Shown: positions 8,898 to 18,787 of the stretch, piece after piece | How positions within the stretch are numbered: the first letter of the stretch is position 1 | How the letters are laid out: the number at the start of each line of letters is the position of its first letter | Source: Hyaloperonospora brassicae | Lineage: Eukaryota; Oomycota; Peronosporomycetes; Peronosporales; Peronosporaceae | Reading direction: 5' to 3' | Assembly: GCA_947650285.1 (NCBI GenBank) | Contig: CANTFL010001448.1 | Location: forward strand, 186,001 to 250,000 | DNA length: 64,000 nt | Made by a program: the position numbers and the translations under genes | The notes under the pieces: generated by a model | Seen by the model: the letters and a program-made list of their open reading frames with translations, nothing else | Told to the model about the DNA's origin: nothing | Database searches by the model: none

Positions 8898-11494
8898 CTA
8901 GACGCCCAATTCGTGGAGGTAACTTGCTGGAGAAGGCTCACGGCCAAGCACGTCGACAAGCAGATCGTTTGGATCCTTGGCTCCACCATGCATCATCAGA
9001 TTTTGGTACAATTCTTCGCCTGCTTCACGGTTCAATGGGCTCTGGAGGCCACTAAAGTGTGTATGCCAAATATCGGCGGCAAACACGCGGGCGTACAGGT
9101 AACTGTAGTAGCCAGCACCGTAGCCGATCAAGTGTCCGAAACGTGTGTGCCAGCACGTTCCATCCACGTGAGGCACCAACGTACTAGCGTTCTGCAGCTC
9201 CTGCAGCATTTGTGTAGTCGTTGGAGGGCTGCAAGGCAAAGGCTGCTCCTTGAAAAGCCGCAAGTCCAGCATCGAGTACAAGCACTGAGTCTGTGTGTCC
9301 ATCGCAGCAAACATTGTCTTGGAAGCACGCAACCCTTGCATCATGTCAGCAGGCAACGGGGCACCTGTCCGATAATGGTGGGCGAACTCTCGGACGACGC
9401 GGTAGTCCCACGCGAAATACTCAAACAAGTGCGACGGCGTCTCCACGAAATCCAGAGACGCGCGGGTACCCGAGAGATGCTGAAACTCAGTGCGAGACAG
9501 CAACGAATGCATTGCGTGACCAAATTCGTGGAAAAGCGTCTCCACTTCAGCGTGCGCCAGCAGCGATGGGCTGTCCGGCGCGGGCTTGTTGAAATTGCAA
9601 ACAAGCGCTACGATGGGTTTCTGGTACGACCTGTCGCTCAGACGCTTGCCACAGCGTATAGTAAAGTGAGCTGCGTGGTTGTACTTGTTTGGCCGGATGT
9701 ACAAGTCGAAGTACATGTAGCCCAACGTTTCACCGTCTCGCGTGAGCGCGAGTTTCACCACGTCTTCGTGCCAGCACTCGCTCGAATTGAGCACGGGCAC
9801 CTGTTTCAACTCCAGACCGAATAGTGCTGAGCACAGCAAATGCAGTCCTTTCAAACAGTTCTCGAGAGGAAAGTGCGCAGCAATTACGCGCGAGTCAATC
9901 CCGTACTTTTTGGGCCTTGAGCATACCCATGTAGTATGGCAAGTCCCACATGTACACGTGGTCAACAGAACCGCCTTCGTGTTTCCGCTTGGCGTCCAGC
10001 AAAAGCTGTTGCTCCATCTTAGCCTAGAACAAAAGCACCAAGTGAGCGGCACTGAACGGATCCAAAAGCAACGGCAGCACACGAACTTTTGCCATCAGCT
10101 GTCTAGCAATGTCTCGAGTAAATACTTCAACAGCCTCTGGAGATCCAATCCATACGGTCACTGTCAAGCAGTTAGCGCACATGCCACACATGATTGGACT
10201 AAGGAGCGGTACGGTATGGACGATGTAAGCGCCATGTGTACCGAGTTCCGCACCTTGTCGCTAGATGAGCGTATGTAGGGAATCCCAAACACTGGGCAAG
10301 TTCATGCCGCTTCGCTCGCAGCTTATCCAGTACCGGCAAATTATCTTTCGCACACGAATTTGCAGCAACGTACATGTTTCGCCGGACTTCTGGGTCGCCA
10401 ACCCACTTTAACACTGTGTTCATGACGTGCAGGTCTGTGGGGACCCGCAGTGTGTCATGGCTCATCCACTTGCGCTCACACACGGACGTGATGCTATGCG
10501 GCATACCTCGTATGTATTTAGCTGGCACTTCCACATAGTCCCTTGCATCATACATCGTCGACTGGAACTGCATGCTGAGTTTGGTGATATCCCTTTGCAA
10601 CGAGATCACTCGCTGTCGCTCAGCACGAGGCAAATGGATGCCGTCACGCTCAAATTCGTTGCGCAGCAACGTTCCCATCCTCTTCTGCTCTGGTGTGAAG
10701 CTTTCGACGGCAACTTCGTCTTCCATCACAGTCTTCAGCGACCGAAATATCTCCACGTCGGTATTCAAGTTCTGGATAAAGTCGGACAACTCAGTGTAAC
10801 ACTCACTAGCTGCTCGCCGAAAGTTCCTGCACCATCAAACGATATCGGTGAGAGATCCTATCCGCTCTGCACCTATCACTGGATACAAGAAACATTTCAG
10901 CTCTTTTCATCGCCTACTCATCGGGGTGTACATTGCGACAAAGCTCGGACGCATCAATGACTGCGCATATGACATTCGAGACATCGTCCAATGTGTACAG
11001 CGTCTGCAGTCCCGGCGACGATGTTATCAGCTGCACTAGCAGTCGCCACAATTGACAGAGGATAACATTGCAACATGATAGTGTAAGAGTAGTACGATGG
11101 TAACAAATCGAGCAATGCGATAGTAGTAGTAGTAGTAGAAGTAGTAGTAGTAGTAGTAGAACTACTACATCAGTATGACCACTGTACCTCCTGTCGTAGC
11201 TGATGACAATGCGACTTGACGTTTCGTGTGATTTTCGAAAAAGTCCGACGGAATGTGCAAATTTGGCAATTGGAAGAGTCCTGGCGTGGCCTCTGTCGTT
11301 GACCTCACGCCGGAAGGAGCGCCAAAAGAGACGCCGTTAGGTCTTCCTGGTACCGTTTGTCCAATCGATAGAAGACGGGTCGCGTGGCGGGCGAGCGGGA
11401 GTCGCCATTGTCCGGAATAGATCGATCGCATGGCGTGCATTGTCACAATAGCGCAGCGATTATTGCTAAATGTGACGTGACAGACGTTTGCCAT
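8898..11494 (-). CDS. MIPEP: mitochondrial intermediate peptidase (M3 metallopeptidase)
   Basis: M3 family zinc peptidase. The catalytic HEFGH sits in VETLFHEFGHAMHSLL near 9510-9540, with the third ligand context DFVETPS about 25 residues later. LIGYGAGYYSYLYARVFA near 9090 is typical of the C-terminal lobe. Exon 1 (start at 11494 or 11440) has an Arg/Ser-rich leader that fits a mitochondrial presequence, then GLFQLPNLHIPSDFF, as in MIPEP. Supported introns: 11036-11187 (phase 1), 10828-10917 (joins HPDE to NFRRAASECYTEL), and 10024-10086 (phase 0). MIPEP removes octapeptides from imported matrix precursors after MPP cleavage. Frame is lost at a T5 run (9907-9911 on the plus strand); one base fewer restores AQKYGIDSRV. 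The junction near 10120-10240 is unresolved and also seems shifted. The family call is very secure. Confidence 0.88.
11122..11168. repeat. (TAG)n trinucleotide microsatellite in intron 1 of the MIPEP gene
   Basis: About 12 copies of TAG/AAG-type triplets followed by an inverted ACTACTAC, all inside the first intron (11036-11187). Confidence 0.85.
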
Positions 11495-11624
11495 TTATGC
11501 CCAATCAGACATCGCTTCGATAGGTGCACAAGCACTCAAAACACGATATTGTGCGCAACGGATCAAGTTTCAGAAACATTGGCGATCACAATGGTGGCGT
11601 TGTCACTTGTCTCTACTTATTTTT

Positions 11625-13123
11625 CTATCGATCGACAACCGATCCCTGCAATGCTGACAAGACACACTCGAGTTTCTGCATGACAAACTCTGGATCAGCT
11701 TCGTACACGTAGATGCCCGTCGAACTTGCAACCAGCAGCTCGGGTACTCCGTCATGGTTCACGTCTTGCCACAATAAGCTGTAGATCGCGCCAAACGTCT
11801 CCATGTCCCACTGGCTTCGAGATAACCGCTGCCACTTCCGCTGCACCACCACAGGCTCTGGCGCTACAAACGTATCCGTATCCGTCACTGGGACCATCTC
11901 CAGGTCGTCCCACATATTCTGCACACTTTCCGTCGACAGAGTCGGCGCCTTTTCGTGTGCAGGGAACGAGTCATCGCCACTGAGCTCAACTGAACTTTTC
12001 GCGGCTTGGCAACCGCTGGTATCGTCATCGCTTCGTTCCTTGTACGCTAACATAACTTGACTGTCGGTTCCCAACACGACTTCAGCTTCTCCGTCCTACC
12101 ACACACATACATATGCATCCAGGTCAGTATCGCGAGTTCTCGTGTACGAGTTCAAAGCAAGCTTACCAGGTCAATGTCAGCGGTGATACCCGCAAAGATC
12201 GAGTCGAATGCGTCCGAGTCCATCAGCACCTCGCCTTTCTCAATGTGGTCCGATGCACCAAACAAGTTCTCATACACCAGCGCTTGGCCAATTGCGCACG
12301 TGACCAGTAGATTGCAGCGCCAAGTCGAGCTAGCGGTTTCTGCTGTAGCCGACCGCTTCAGGAAAAAGGAGACACAAGTCACAGGGCCACTCAGTTGCAC
12401 GTCTTTGGTCGTGAATGGGCCACCGAGGCGCCCTTCGTACGTCTGCCCATGATACACGCGGACCAGTCTGTTCCAGCACACGAGCAACGTCAAGTCGCTG
12501 CAAACAAGACAACAGCAAGCATTGCCGTCACGCTAACCTTACCCGTCAGCGCAGCCAAAAGCAATCCAGCCTTGGTCTCTCTCTGGTGACAAAAAGGTAT
12601 CGACTGCTATGATTGTGTGTGTGAACGTTGCAAATTCGGGGAAGAATTCCGCGAATTGCTCGTTGTCCAGAAGAGTGCAGGTAGCATCCAGGTCCGCCCG
12701 AAGCTCGGTATTAGACATCTTTTTCCTCTCTTTGTTCTTGATGTACCCAATGGCCAGCATCGAGTCCGTACAGCACACGATAACACCGTAGAAGACGTCC
12801 CCGTTTGTCCCAGATGCCTGGATACTGTACATGCACGTTGGTGCTGCCTGCAACTTGAAATCGCCGCCCTTCAGCGGTTCTGCATGGTCTGCGATATCGT
12901 GATATGGAGTCAAAATTTGCACGTAGAGCGCTTCCCCGACCGCGTACGCCACCGCCACTTGCGACGGACACGGCGCTGGCCGCTCAACGACAGCACTGGC
13001 AATTACGTTCACTTCTTCAGTCGACAAAGCGTCGACTTCGAGTTTGTGCAGACTGTAGCCAGCATCGTCATAGCTCAGCAGTGCCACACATCGGTCGGTC
13101 GTGACGAGCGTGTACCTATTCAT
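11625..13123 (-). CDS. KPTN: kaptin (KICSTOR-complex subunit homologue)
   Basis: Three exons with clean in-phase introns: 13123-12543, 12497-12167, 12095-11625. Introns 12498-12542 (GTAAGG..CAG) and 12096-12166 (GTAAGC..TAG) rejoin motifs exactly: FGCADG with DLTLLVCWNRLVRVYHG, and DIDL with DGEAEVVLGTDSQVMLAY. Landmarks follow animal kaptin in order: FFPEFATFTHTIIAVDTF, then GCADGDL, then a Ser-Asp-x-Phe-Asp-Ser segment (DSDAFDSIFAGITADIDL), then a final FG-GAP-like unit WQDVNHDGVPELLVASSTG. The predicted fold is a beta-propeller. In animals kaptin joins ITFG2, SZT2 and KICS2 in KICSTOR, which tethers GATOR1 to lysosomes to restrain TORC1. It was first described as actin-associated. The N-terminus is slightly short, so an upstream exon may be missing; the codon before Thr lies just after an AG and could be an acceptor. 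Confidence 0.8.
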
Positions 13124-13227
13124 CGCAAACGTATCAGCACAAATGAGCGGTCAATTTAACGCGCGCATACCGCAAACAAACAGACAAACGGACGAGACCT
13201 ATTGATAGATCGGTCCATTAACAACAG

Positions 13228-13677
13228 ATGGCTCGCTGGATAGATGAAATTTGTCAATACCTACCTGCAAGAAGAGGACGAGGACGAGGAGGAGGGGAAG
13301 GAAGAGAAGGACGAGGAGGAATTGAGCGTGAGCAGACTGGGTGCGCCACAAGGATACGCAAAGAAGCGTCGCTGATGGAACAGCATGTGCCAAATGTCGG
13401 TAGCTGTGCCGAGGAGCTACTGGTTGCTACTTCGATAAATATACCGGTTTTGCATCCGCAACTTAATGAAGGCAGTCTGTGTGGCTTTTCCGGTGATCGT
13501 GTGGCGTCTATGTCACTTGTATCCCATCTGCTCGGCACTTCGCAGCAGCAGGTGCTGCCTACTCGCCAAGTCTCAGCTCGTCTCCTGAGGACACAAGGGA
13601 CCGGCCGGAAGGCCACAGGAACAGCTTCAAACGAGCCGCACCCCGTCCGTCTGTTCGTGCGTCCATCGCGAGGGTAA
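13228..13677 (+). CDS. hypothetical 149-aa ORF, doubtful
   Basis: An open frame upstream of kaptin on the opposite strand. Residues about 15-40 are encoded by a purine-rich tract and give a Gly/Arg/Glu run. The rest includes EELLVATSINIPVLHPQ and has ordinary composition but no family I recognise. A minus-strand frame is also open over the same stretch, so this may be chance in GC-rich DNA or part of a 5' exon of kaptin. Confidence 0.2.
   Translation: MARWIDEICQYLPARRGRGRGGGEGREGRGGIEREQTGCATRIRKEASLMEQHVPNVGSCAEELLVATSINIPVLHPQLNEGSLCGFSGDRVASMSLVSHLLGTSQQQVLPTRQVSARLLRTQGTGRKATGTASNEPHPVRLFVRPSRG
13262..13332. repeat. purine-rich (GAG/GGA)n tract
   Basis: Almost pure A/G over about 70 bases with imperfect GAG, GGA and GAA triplets, upstream of the kaptin start. 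Such a tract could act in chromatin or promoter structure; here it is only seen as composition. Confidence 0.7.
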
Positions 13678-14450
13678 GGGCAGTATTTGTCTCGACTTCA
13701 CTATCGACTCGGAGGTCGATCGGTGCCACGCTCGACTCGGAATGCGCGTGGGAATGACAGGCCGACTCGCGCTGCCTCGTCGTGTCTTGTCCAGCGTGGG
13801 AGAGGAGGGCGCGACGACGCACCGGTCTCACTCGGCGCTCAGACGCTGCGGGTGACTAACTACGTGTTTTGACGTCGAAGAAAAGGCGCGACATTGAGAG
13901 AGACGTGCGCGCCGCTCTGGCCGCGGCTGCTCGTGCAATCGCTCGCGCAAAAGACTGTATTTGCACCTATCAATGAGCTCGCTCCTCACAAAAGACTGTA
14001 TTTGCACCTATCAATGAGCTCGCTCCTCACAAAAGACTGTATTCCCACCTATCAATTAGCTCGCTCCTCACGTCTCCACGATCCCACCCTCTCTCGCATG
14101 TGCTTTCTCTTGCCAGAAAGGGGCAGTTCCAGCCAGCTGCGCGCTCGTCTCGTGCCCCGTCGTTGCAAAACGTCCCGTGGGGCTTCGCGGCCGCCGTTTC
14201 GCTTCACCAAAGCCGTTCGCGCGGCCGCCGTCCAACTGCGTCTTGCCCACCTACCTACCTACCCCTCGTCTCCGCAATATATAAATGGATTTATTACGTC
14301 GTCCCCTTCACCACGTGCATTTGCTGTCGCCACCGCCGCGTCGAGCCCCCAGTGCTTTCCGCCGACCCGTCTCCTCCGCCAACACACCACACATCAAGCA
14401 AAAAGCACAAGAGGGCTTTACACATACACACAACGTCTCGCACGTCGCGC
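13678..14450. other. intergenic region between kaptin and HSF
   Basis: Besides the tandem repeat, I see pyrimidine-rich stretches and a TATA-like string (ATATATAAATGG at 14277-14288). Several frames are open on the plus strand, as expected by chance in GC-rich DNA. No protein family recognised. Confidence 0.35.
13949..14071. repeat. 41-bp tandem repeat, three copies
   Basis: Unit begins AAAAGACTGTATTTGCACC at 13949, 13990 and 14031, a 41-base period. Copies 1 and 2 are identical over nearly the whole unit; copy 3 has a few changes (TTCCCACC, AATTAGC). It lies 3' of the heat-shock factor gene and upstream of kaptin. No coding. Confidence 0.9.
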
Positions 14451-15329
14451 TCAGTCGTAGCTAAGCATGTCCTCGCCAAAGAGCGGCATTTGCCGGCCCG
14501 AGTCGTTCAGTAAGTAGTCCATGCCGTACGACTCGGTCCACTCCATGAGCGACATCTCTCTTGTCCGCTGGCTCTGGCTCTTCGACATGGGGTCCAGCAT
14601 CATATTGAGCGGCGGCTGACGCAGCTGTGACGTCGCGACGTGGTCCAAGTGCGACGCGTAGGCGTCCGGCAGGACGTTGGCAGGTGGCGGCGGAGCAGCG
14701 AGCGTCATCCGGGGCACGGACGGGTCGTTCATCTTGATGCGCTTCGGCGCGCGCTGGGCCGGTGCCGACACCGACAGCGGCGGTCCCCGCGCGGGTTTGT
14801 CCTGCAGCAGGCTCTTGACAAGCCCCGTCAGGTCCGACAGTTGGCCCATGAGCTCGGACACTTGGCCCTGCAGGCTCTGCACCGACTGCTTGAGCGTCTC
14901 GACCTCTTCGTGGTCAGGCGACGCCGGCTCCGAGTACGTTTTCCGCCGGATCTGCGCCATGAGCTCCTGCCGCCCGCGCACGAACTTCTCGTGGTAGAAC
15001 TCCCACCAGTTCTTGCTCTCGTCCTCTTCCGTGTTGATGACAATCTCGTCCTTCTTGTGCTTCCGGAAGCCGTAGAAGTTGAGCTGCCGCACGAAACTGC
15101 TAAAGTTGTTGTGCTTGAAGTAGCGCGGGAGCATCGTCTTGGCGAACTCGCGCGGCAACTTGATGATGAACGACGTGCCGGTCTCGCTCCAGCACGCGAC
15201 GGCCGGCGGCGAGCTCTCAATCATGTCGTAGGTCTTCTGCAAAAACACGGGCGCGGCAGAGCCTGTGCCGCTGCTGGGGCCCTCGAGGCCCATTGGGGCA
15301 GGGCGTTTGCGCAGTTTGTTGTCGCCCAT
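14451..15329 (-). CDS. HSF: heat-shock transcription factor
   Basis: Complete intronless 292-aa ORF. Residues about 28-125 form the HSF DNA-binding domain: PVFLQKTYDMIESS, then the recognition region PRYFKHNNFSSFVRQLNFYGFRK, which is near-invariant in HSFs. A heptad-type segment (about 143-178, EEVETLKQSVQSLQGQVSELMGQL) fits the HR-A/B trimerisation coiled coil. A basic KRIKM patch near residue 204 could be a nuclear localisation signal. The rest is Pro/Ser/Met-rich with acidic-aromatic ends (MEWTESYGMDYLL), a plausible activation region. HSFs trimerise and bind inverted nGAAn repeats to drive heat-shock and stress genes. The start is the first Met of the open frame and precedes the domain by a short basic segment. 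Confidence 0.93.
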   Translation of the reverse strand: MGDNKLRKRPAPMGLEGPSSGTGSAAPVFLQKTYDMIESSPPAVACWSETGTSFIIKLPREFAKTMLPRYFKHNNFSSFVRQLNFYGFRKHKKDEIVINTEEDESKNWWEFYHEKFVRGRQELMAQIRRKTYSEPASPDHEEVETLKQSVQSLQGQVSELMGQLSDLTGLVKSLLQDKPARGPPLSVSAPAQRAPKRIKMNDPSVPRMTLAAPPPPANVLPDAYASHLDHVATSQLRQPPLNMMLDPMSKSQSQRTREMSLMEWTESYGMDYLLNDSGRQMPLFGEDMLSYD

Positions 15330-15560
15330 GGTAGAGGTATGCTTGGCGGTTGTATGCGGGCTGTGTCGTTTCGTCTTCTTATCTCTTCTTCTTCTTCTTC
15401 TTCGGTCGACCGAGTCGTCTGTGCGGTGACAAAGCAGAAATGAGCTTGTCGGGCGGTGGGAGCAGGGCGCGTGCGACCAGGGCTAGGGCCGCGTACAACG
15501 TGTCGGCCAATCGATGGGCGCGCTTTCGCGCCTCGTGATTGGTCGACGCTTCTCCACCGC
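15330..15560 (-). promoter_or_regulatory. 5' flank of the HSF gene
   Basis: Upstream of the HSF start (read on the minus strand). It holds the (CTT)n run below and, at 15536-15540, ATTGG, the reverse complement of a CCAAT box. The run read on the minus strand is GAA repeats, loosely related to heat-shock element cores, but the spacing is 3 rather than 5 bases so I do not call an HSE. Confidence 0.35.
15376..15403. repeat. (CTT)n microsatellite upstream of HSF
   Basis: TCTTATC followed by about seven TTC/CTT triplets, located within the probable 5' UTR or promoter of the heat-shock factor gene. Confidence 0.85.
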
Positions 15561-15749
15561 TCGACCCCGCTACTTAACCAGAAGTCGGCCGACGCGCGCG
15601 TAGAAACGGACCACCGCATGCGGCCGACAAAAATTCAGGTAGGACCAGTGCGGCCATAAACGAGCCAGTCAACGGCGCATTCAACCTGCCCGAAGTCGGC
15701 TCCGCCCCTTTTTTTCTCTCGCGGAATTATAAAATGCCGAAAACATCGC

Positions 15750-15992
15750 ATGGCCACGGACGAGCAGACGACAGCCGAGACATATTGCTTGCTAACGCCA
15801 TCGCTCGCCGCAGTCGACCGTGTGCGCGCTGAACGACTGCGTTTTTTCACTTGCATTTGTTGTGGCGAATTGGTGCAATCGACTTGTCTATATTGTGCAG
15901 GGTGGACGCGAGCCACACAAAAGATGCACTGCATTGGCGTGTTAGTGGTCCTTTTTTGTACAGTCGGTGCTACATTTACTCGCTTTTGCTGA
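15750..15992 (+). CDS. hypothetical 80-aa ORF with two CxxC pairs
   Basis: Starts at 15750, about 20 bases after a TATA-like ATTATAAAATG (15726). Residues about 33-50 read CICCGELVQSTCLYCAG, a C-x2-C ... C-x2-C layout that could bind zinc. The C-terminus is hydrophobic. No family recognised. It could be a first exon; I could not trace a second. A minus-strand frame is also open here. Confidence 0.25.
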   Translation: MATDEQTTAETYCLLTPSLAAVDRVRAERLRFFTCICCGELVQSTCLYCAGWTRATQKMHCIGVLVVLFCTVGATFTRFC

Positions 15993-18379
15993 AATTTTAG
16001 GGTATATCGTGGCAGCGTCGCACACGCAGTTCATCTCGACGTGGCTTGCAAGGCAAACAGGACACGATGAATCAGTCGGCCGCCTCAAACGCGCGGGCTG
16101 AGCACCTTCGTAACAAGCTGCGCTGGCGCGGATCATAACGCTGCCGATGGGTAGCTGCAATGTGACAAAAGGTGCTTGCTCGGACATGGCAACCAACATG
16201 TTTGCTGTCAACGAAGGGATGTCAAAATTGCATTAGGTGGCACCTGAATAGATCATTTACCTGTTCTTTGAACACGCTGGACGTGGTAATGCATGCTGCC
16301 TGACCAGAGGGCAAGATGCACTGCCGGCCACCGGATCGCTTCGCGACAAGTTCTCGAGCGACGGTCCGACGCGGACGTCGAGCGCGTAACAACCGCATTC
16401 TTCTTTCGTGTTCTATTCGTAGGTGGGCTCATATATCGTAGCAAGTTACGCTATAACGCTCTTGGTGAGAATACATCTCCGTAATCAAATCCTCCTATTC
16501 CGCCGTGGGGTCACGCATGTCGCAATGGAAGAAAAGACGTCGGCTGCTGAAATGTGCACGACAAGTTGACAAAGTATACGTTCAGCGGCAGCGTAAAAGC
16601 CTCTCGCAGGCAAGACGTCAGGATTTTGTCAACAGCAGCTTAAGGCCTACACACACTTGCAGTTGCGCGTACTGCGCTGTGAAAAGGACTGACGCACACA
16701 CACGTCTCATGCTCGCAGTTTGCGAATGATCTCTGTGTCATTACAATGTGTGAAAAGATGCGTAAGTAGCGACATGAGAGCAATGAGGGACGAAAGCCAC
16801 TTGAGCCGTCACGCATTCCACTATCGAAGTCCTGATTGTCGATACGAGGGGCGAGCAGCTTCAATTTGTGACGTGCAATTCGGAATGTCTCGGCGCAAAA
16901 GGTGTCGCAACCGCATGCAATGAAGCACTTGCATGCCCCATGGTATCATGAGAGACACCGCTGATACATAAAGAAGAGGCACGTGACGCGTTTCTTATAC
17001 AAACATGACGCCGCTCATCCAGGGAAGAACGTACATGCGCGACGACCGTATTGGCCGTAGCCAATTTTTGTGACAAAGTTCGAGTCATTAGAACCAGCGG
17101 ATCAAGTTTTCGCGAAAACCATTCCGATGTTACCACAGTCCTTCGTACATTTCGTCAAATTGTCCATCTATTTCGTCAGCCTACACATGACATTTCGAAA
17201 AGATCGTCATAGATACTGCGCGTCGATCGTGACGTGCATCGATGTGGGAAGGCAGGGACAATGCTCAGCGCTGCATCAATTGACACATTTGATCGCTTGG
17301 CTTTCTTGGCTAAGTGCGCGGTCCAGCATCTGCGAGCACGATTCTCACGCGCTCAATTGGTGGCGGTACCCATTCGTGAGCTCGAGCACACGTTCTGCTG
17401 AGCACAACACGGACTTATCTGACCACTGTGCGCTTCTCTCGAATCCATTGCATCACCATCTTCACCATAAAAATGGACGAGCAAACGCCAGCGCTCAATT
17501 TGTCCTCGAGTGAAATAGAAGTCAGCCAGTGTTGCAGCAGACCAGCACCACAAACGAGGGCACTCTGGCTGCAGATGACGGTAGAAGTTGCAATAACATT
17601 GAGCCGCTCGTGTTCTTTCGCGCTCTGGGTATCTAAAAGTCGTCGTGGATGCTCAAAGAATGAGGGAAGATTCATTGTTGCCAAACACGCCGTGACTAAC
17701 ACAATGACAACTTCACACTAGATTGGTTGTGCGCATGTTTGATGGATGGTATGATAAAGCGCGGCAGGATCGCAACCATTGGGGCACCAAAAAGTTGGTG
17801 CGAAACAAACAAGAAAGGGACAAGCTATCGTCGATATTGCACGGTCCCAAGCGATAGTACATCAGTCCTTCTATGTTAGCAACCAGGCACCAGAAAAAAG
17901 CGTTGCGTAGAGGACTATCCATCGCCGTCATTCGTCTTCCCAGAGACAGGCTCCGGTATGCACTTAATGAGCATCATACATCCATACTTACGGTGGTTCA
18001 TACGATGTGACAAACGGCGCTAGCATTCAGCGATTTTCGGTTGGACAGTATTCCTCGCATCAAAAGGTTCGTCCGCGCCGCCTGGTCAGCGTGAAATAAC
18101 TGTATCGTTCATATGTTCATTTGTTTACTTTGGCCACAAACGCGCTGCCTCCCATCGACCGGTCTATTCGCAGGAAGTGGCCGGGACGCCTAATGATGAC
18201 ATCAGTGCTGGTGATGCTGCGGCATCCATTGCGCACGATTCATCCGAATCAGCAGCAGCGCAAAGTCACGCCCTCTACCACTACATTCCAATATGATTTT
18301 GTGGATCGAGAGATGTGTTCGTCGTATCGATAGTGCTGACTTCTACGTCGATTTCATTCGGATGATGCGCAAACTGCAT
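15993..18379. other. 2.4 kb without a confident gene
   Basis: Intermediate GC. Minus-strand open stretches around 17931-17713 and 17702-17415 share hydrophobic segments (for example LNVIATSTVICSQSALVCGAG) and might be remnants of a membrane-protein gene, but splice sites and family are unclear. A possible GT donor on the minus strand near 16258 follows an open stretch ending KEQ. Nothing here is firm. Confidence 0.25.
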
Positions 18380-18384
18380 GATAC
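18380..18384. repeat. 5-bp target-site duplication, left copy
   Basis: GATAC directly before the 5' LTR; the same five bases follow the 3' LTR at 26531-26535. Confidence 0.9.
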
Positions 18385-18739
18385 TGTAACGGGGTGAGCC
18401 CGTTACATAAAAATGGCACGAAAGTAACAATTTGAGGGGTTCACTTCTCGGTTGATGTAAAGTGTACATCAACCAACTTAACCACCAATCGCTGCTGGAC
18501 GCACGCAATGGGTGGTGAGCAAAAGACCCACATAGGATAAGGAATGTTAATATAGTTAAAGTAAGTCATTGGATGATTTATTAACGTCATAACTATATTA
18601 AATAAACAGTTCTACTTTCCCCTCAAGACAGAGCTTTCGGGTTCGGTTTTGTCTGTCGCTCCCCCGGTTGCCCCGTGTACGCTTGACGGGCACACGTCAC
18701 CCTTGCGTTAAGTTCACGCAAGGGGTGTGCCCCGTTACA
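18385..18739 (+). repeat. 5' LTR of copy 1 (355 bp)
   Basis: Starts TGTAACGGGG, ends CCCGTTACA. It matches the 3' LTR along its length but lacks a block of about 95 bp present there and in the solo LTR at 61030. The breakpoints share TTGA, suggesting a microhomology deletion. Confidence 0.9.
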
Positions 18740-18741
18740 CC

Positions 18742-18760
18742 TGGTAGCAATTTGTAGTCC
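18742..18760 (+). other. probable primer-binding site
   Basis: TGGTAGCAATTTGTAGTCC begins two bases after the 5' LTR, the expected place, and starts with TGG, the complement of a tRNA CCA end. The minus-strand copy has TGGCAGCACTTTGTAGTCC at the same place. The priming tRNA is not identified. Confidence 0.6.
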
Positions 18761-18787
18761 TTCCAGCGACCACTCATCTCATCCAAC

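Noticed and set aside
10024..10052. A 29-nt intron in MIPEP just before AKMEQQ
   Set aside because: Too short and it breaks the frame; a 63-nt GT-AG intron (10024-10086) restores it in phase.
13228..13677. Resemblance of EELLVATS in the plus ORF to the kaptin N-terminus
   Set aside because: It lies on the strand opposite to kaptin and matches only a few residues; probably chance.
15376..15403. GAA repeats as heat-shock elements for autoregulation of HSF
   Set aside because: Period is 3 bases on one strand; HSEs need alternating inverted nGAAn units at 5-base spacing.
17415..17931. Minus-strand membrane-protein gene
   Set aside because: Hydrophobic stretches exist, but there are no convincing splice sites, start or family match.
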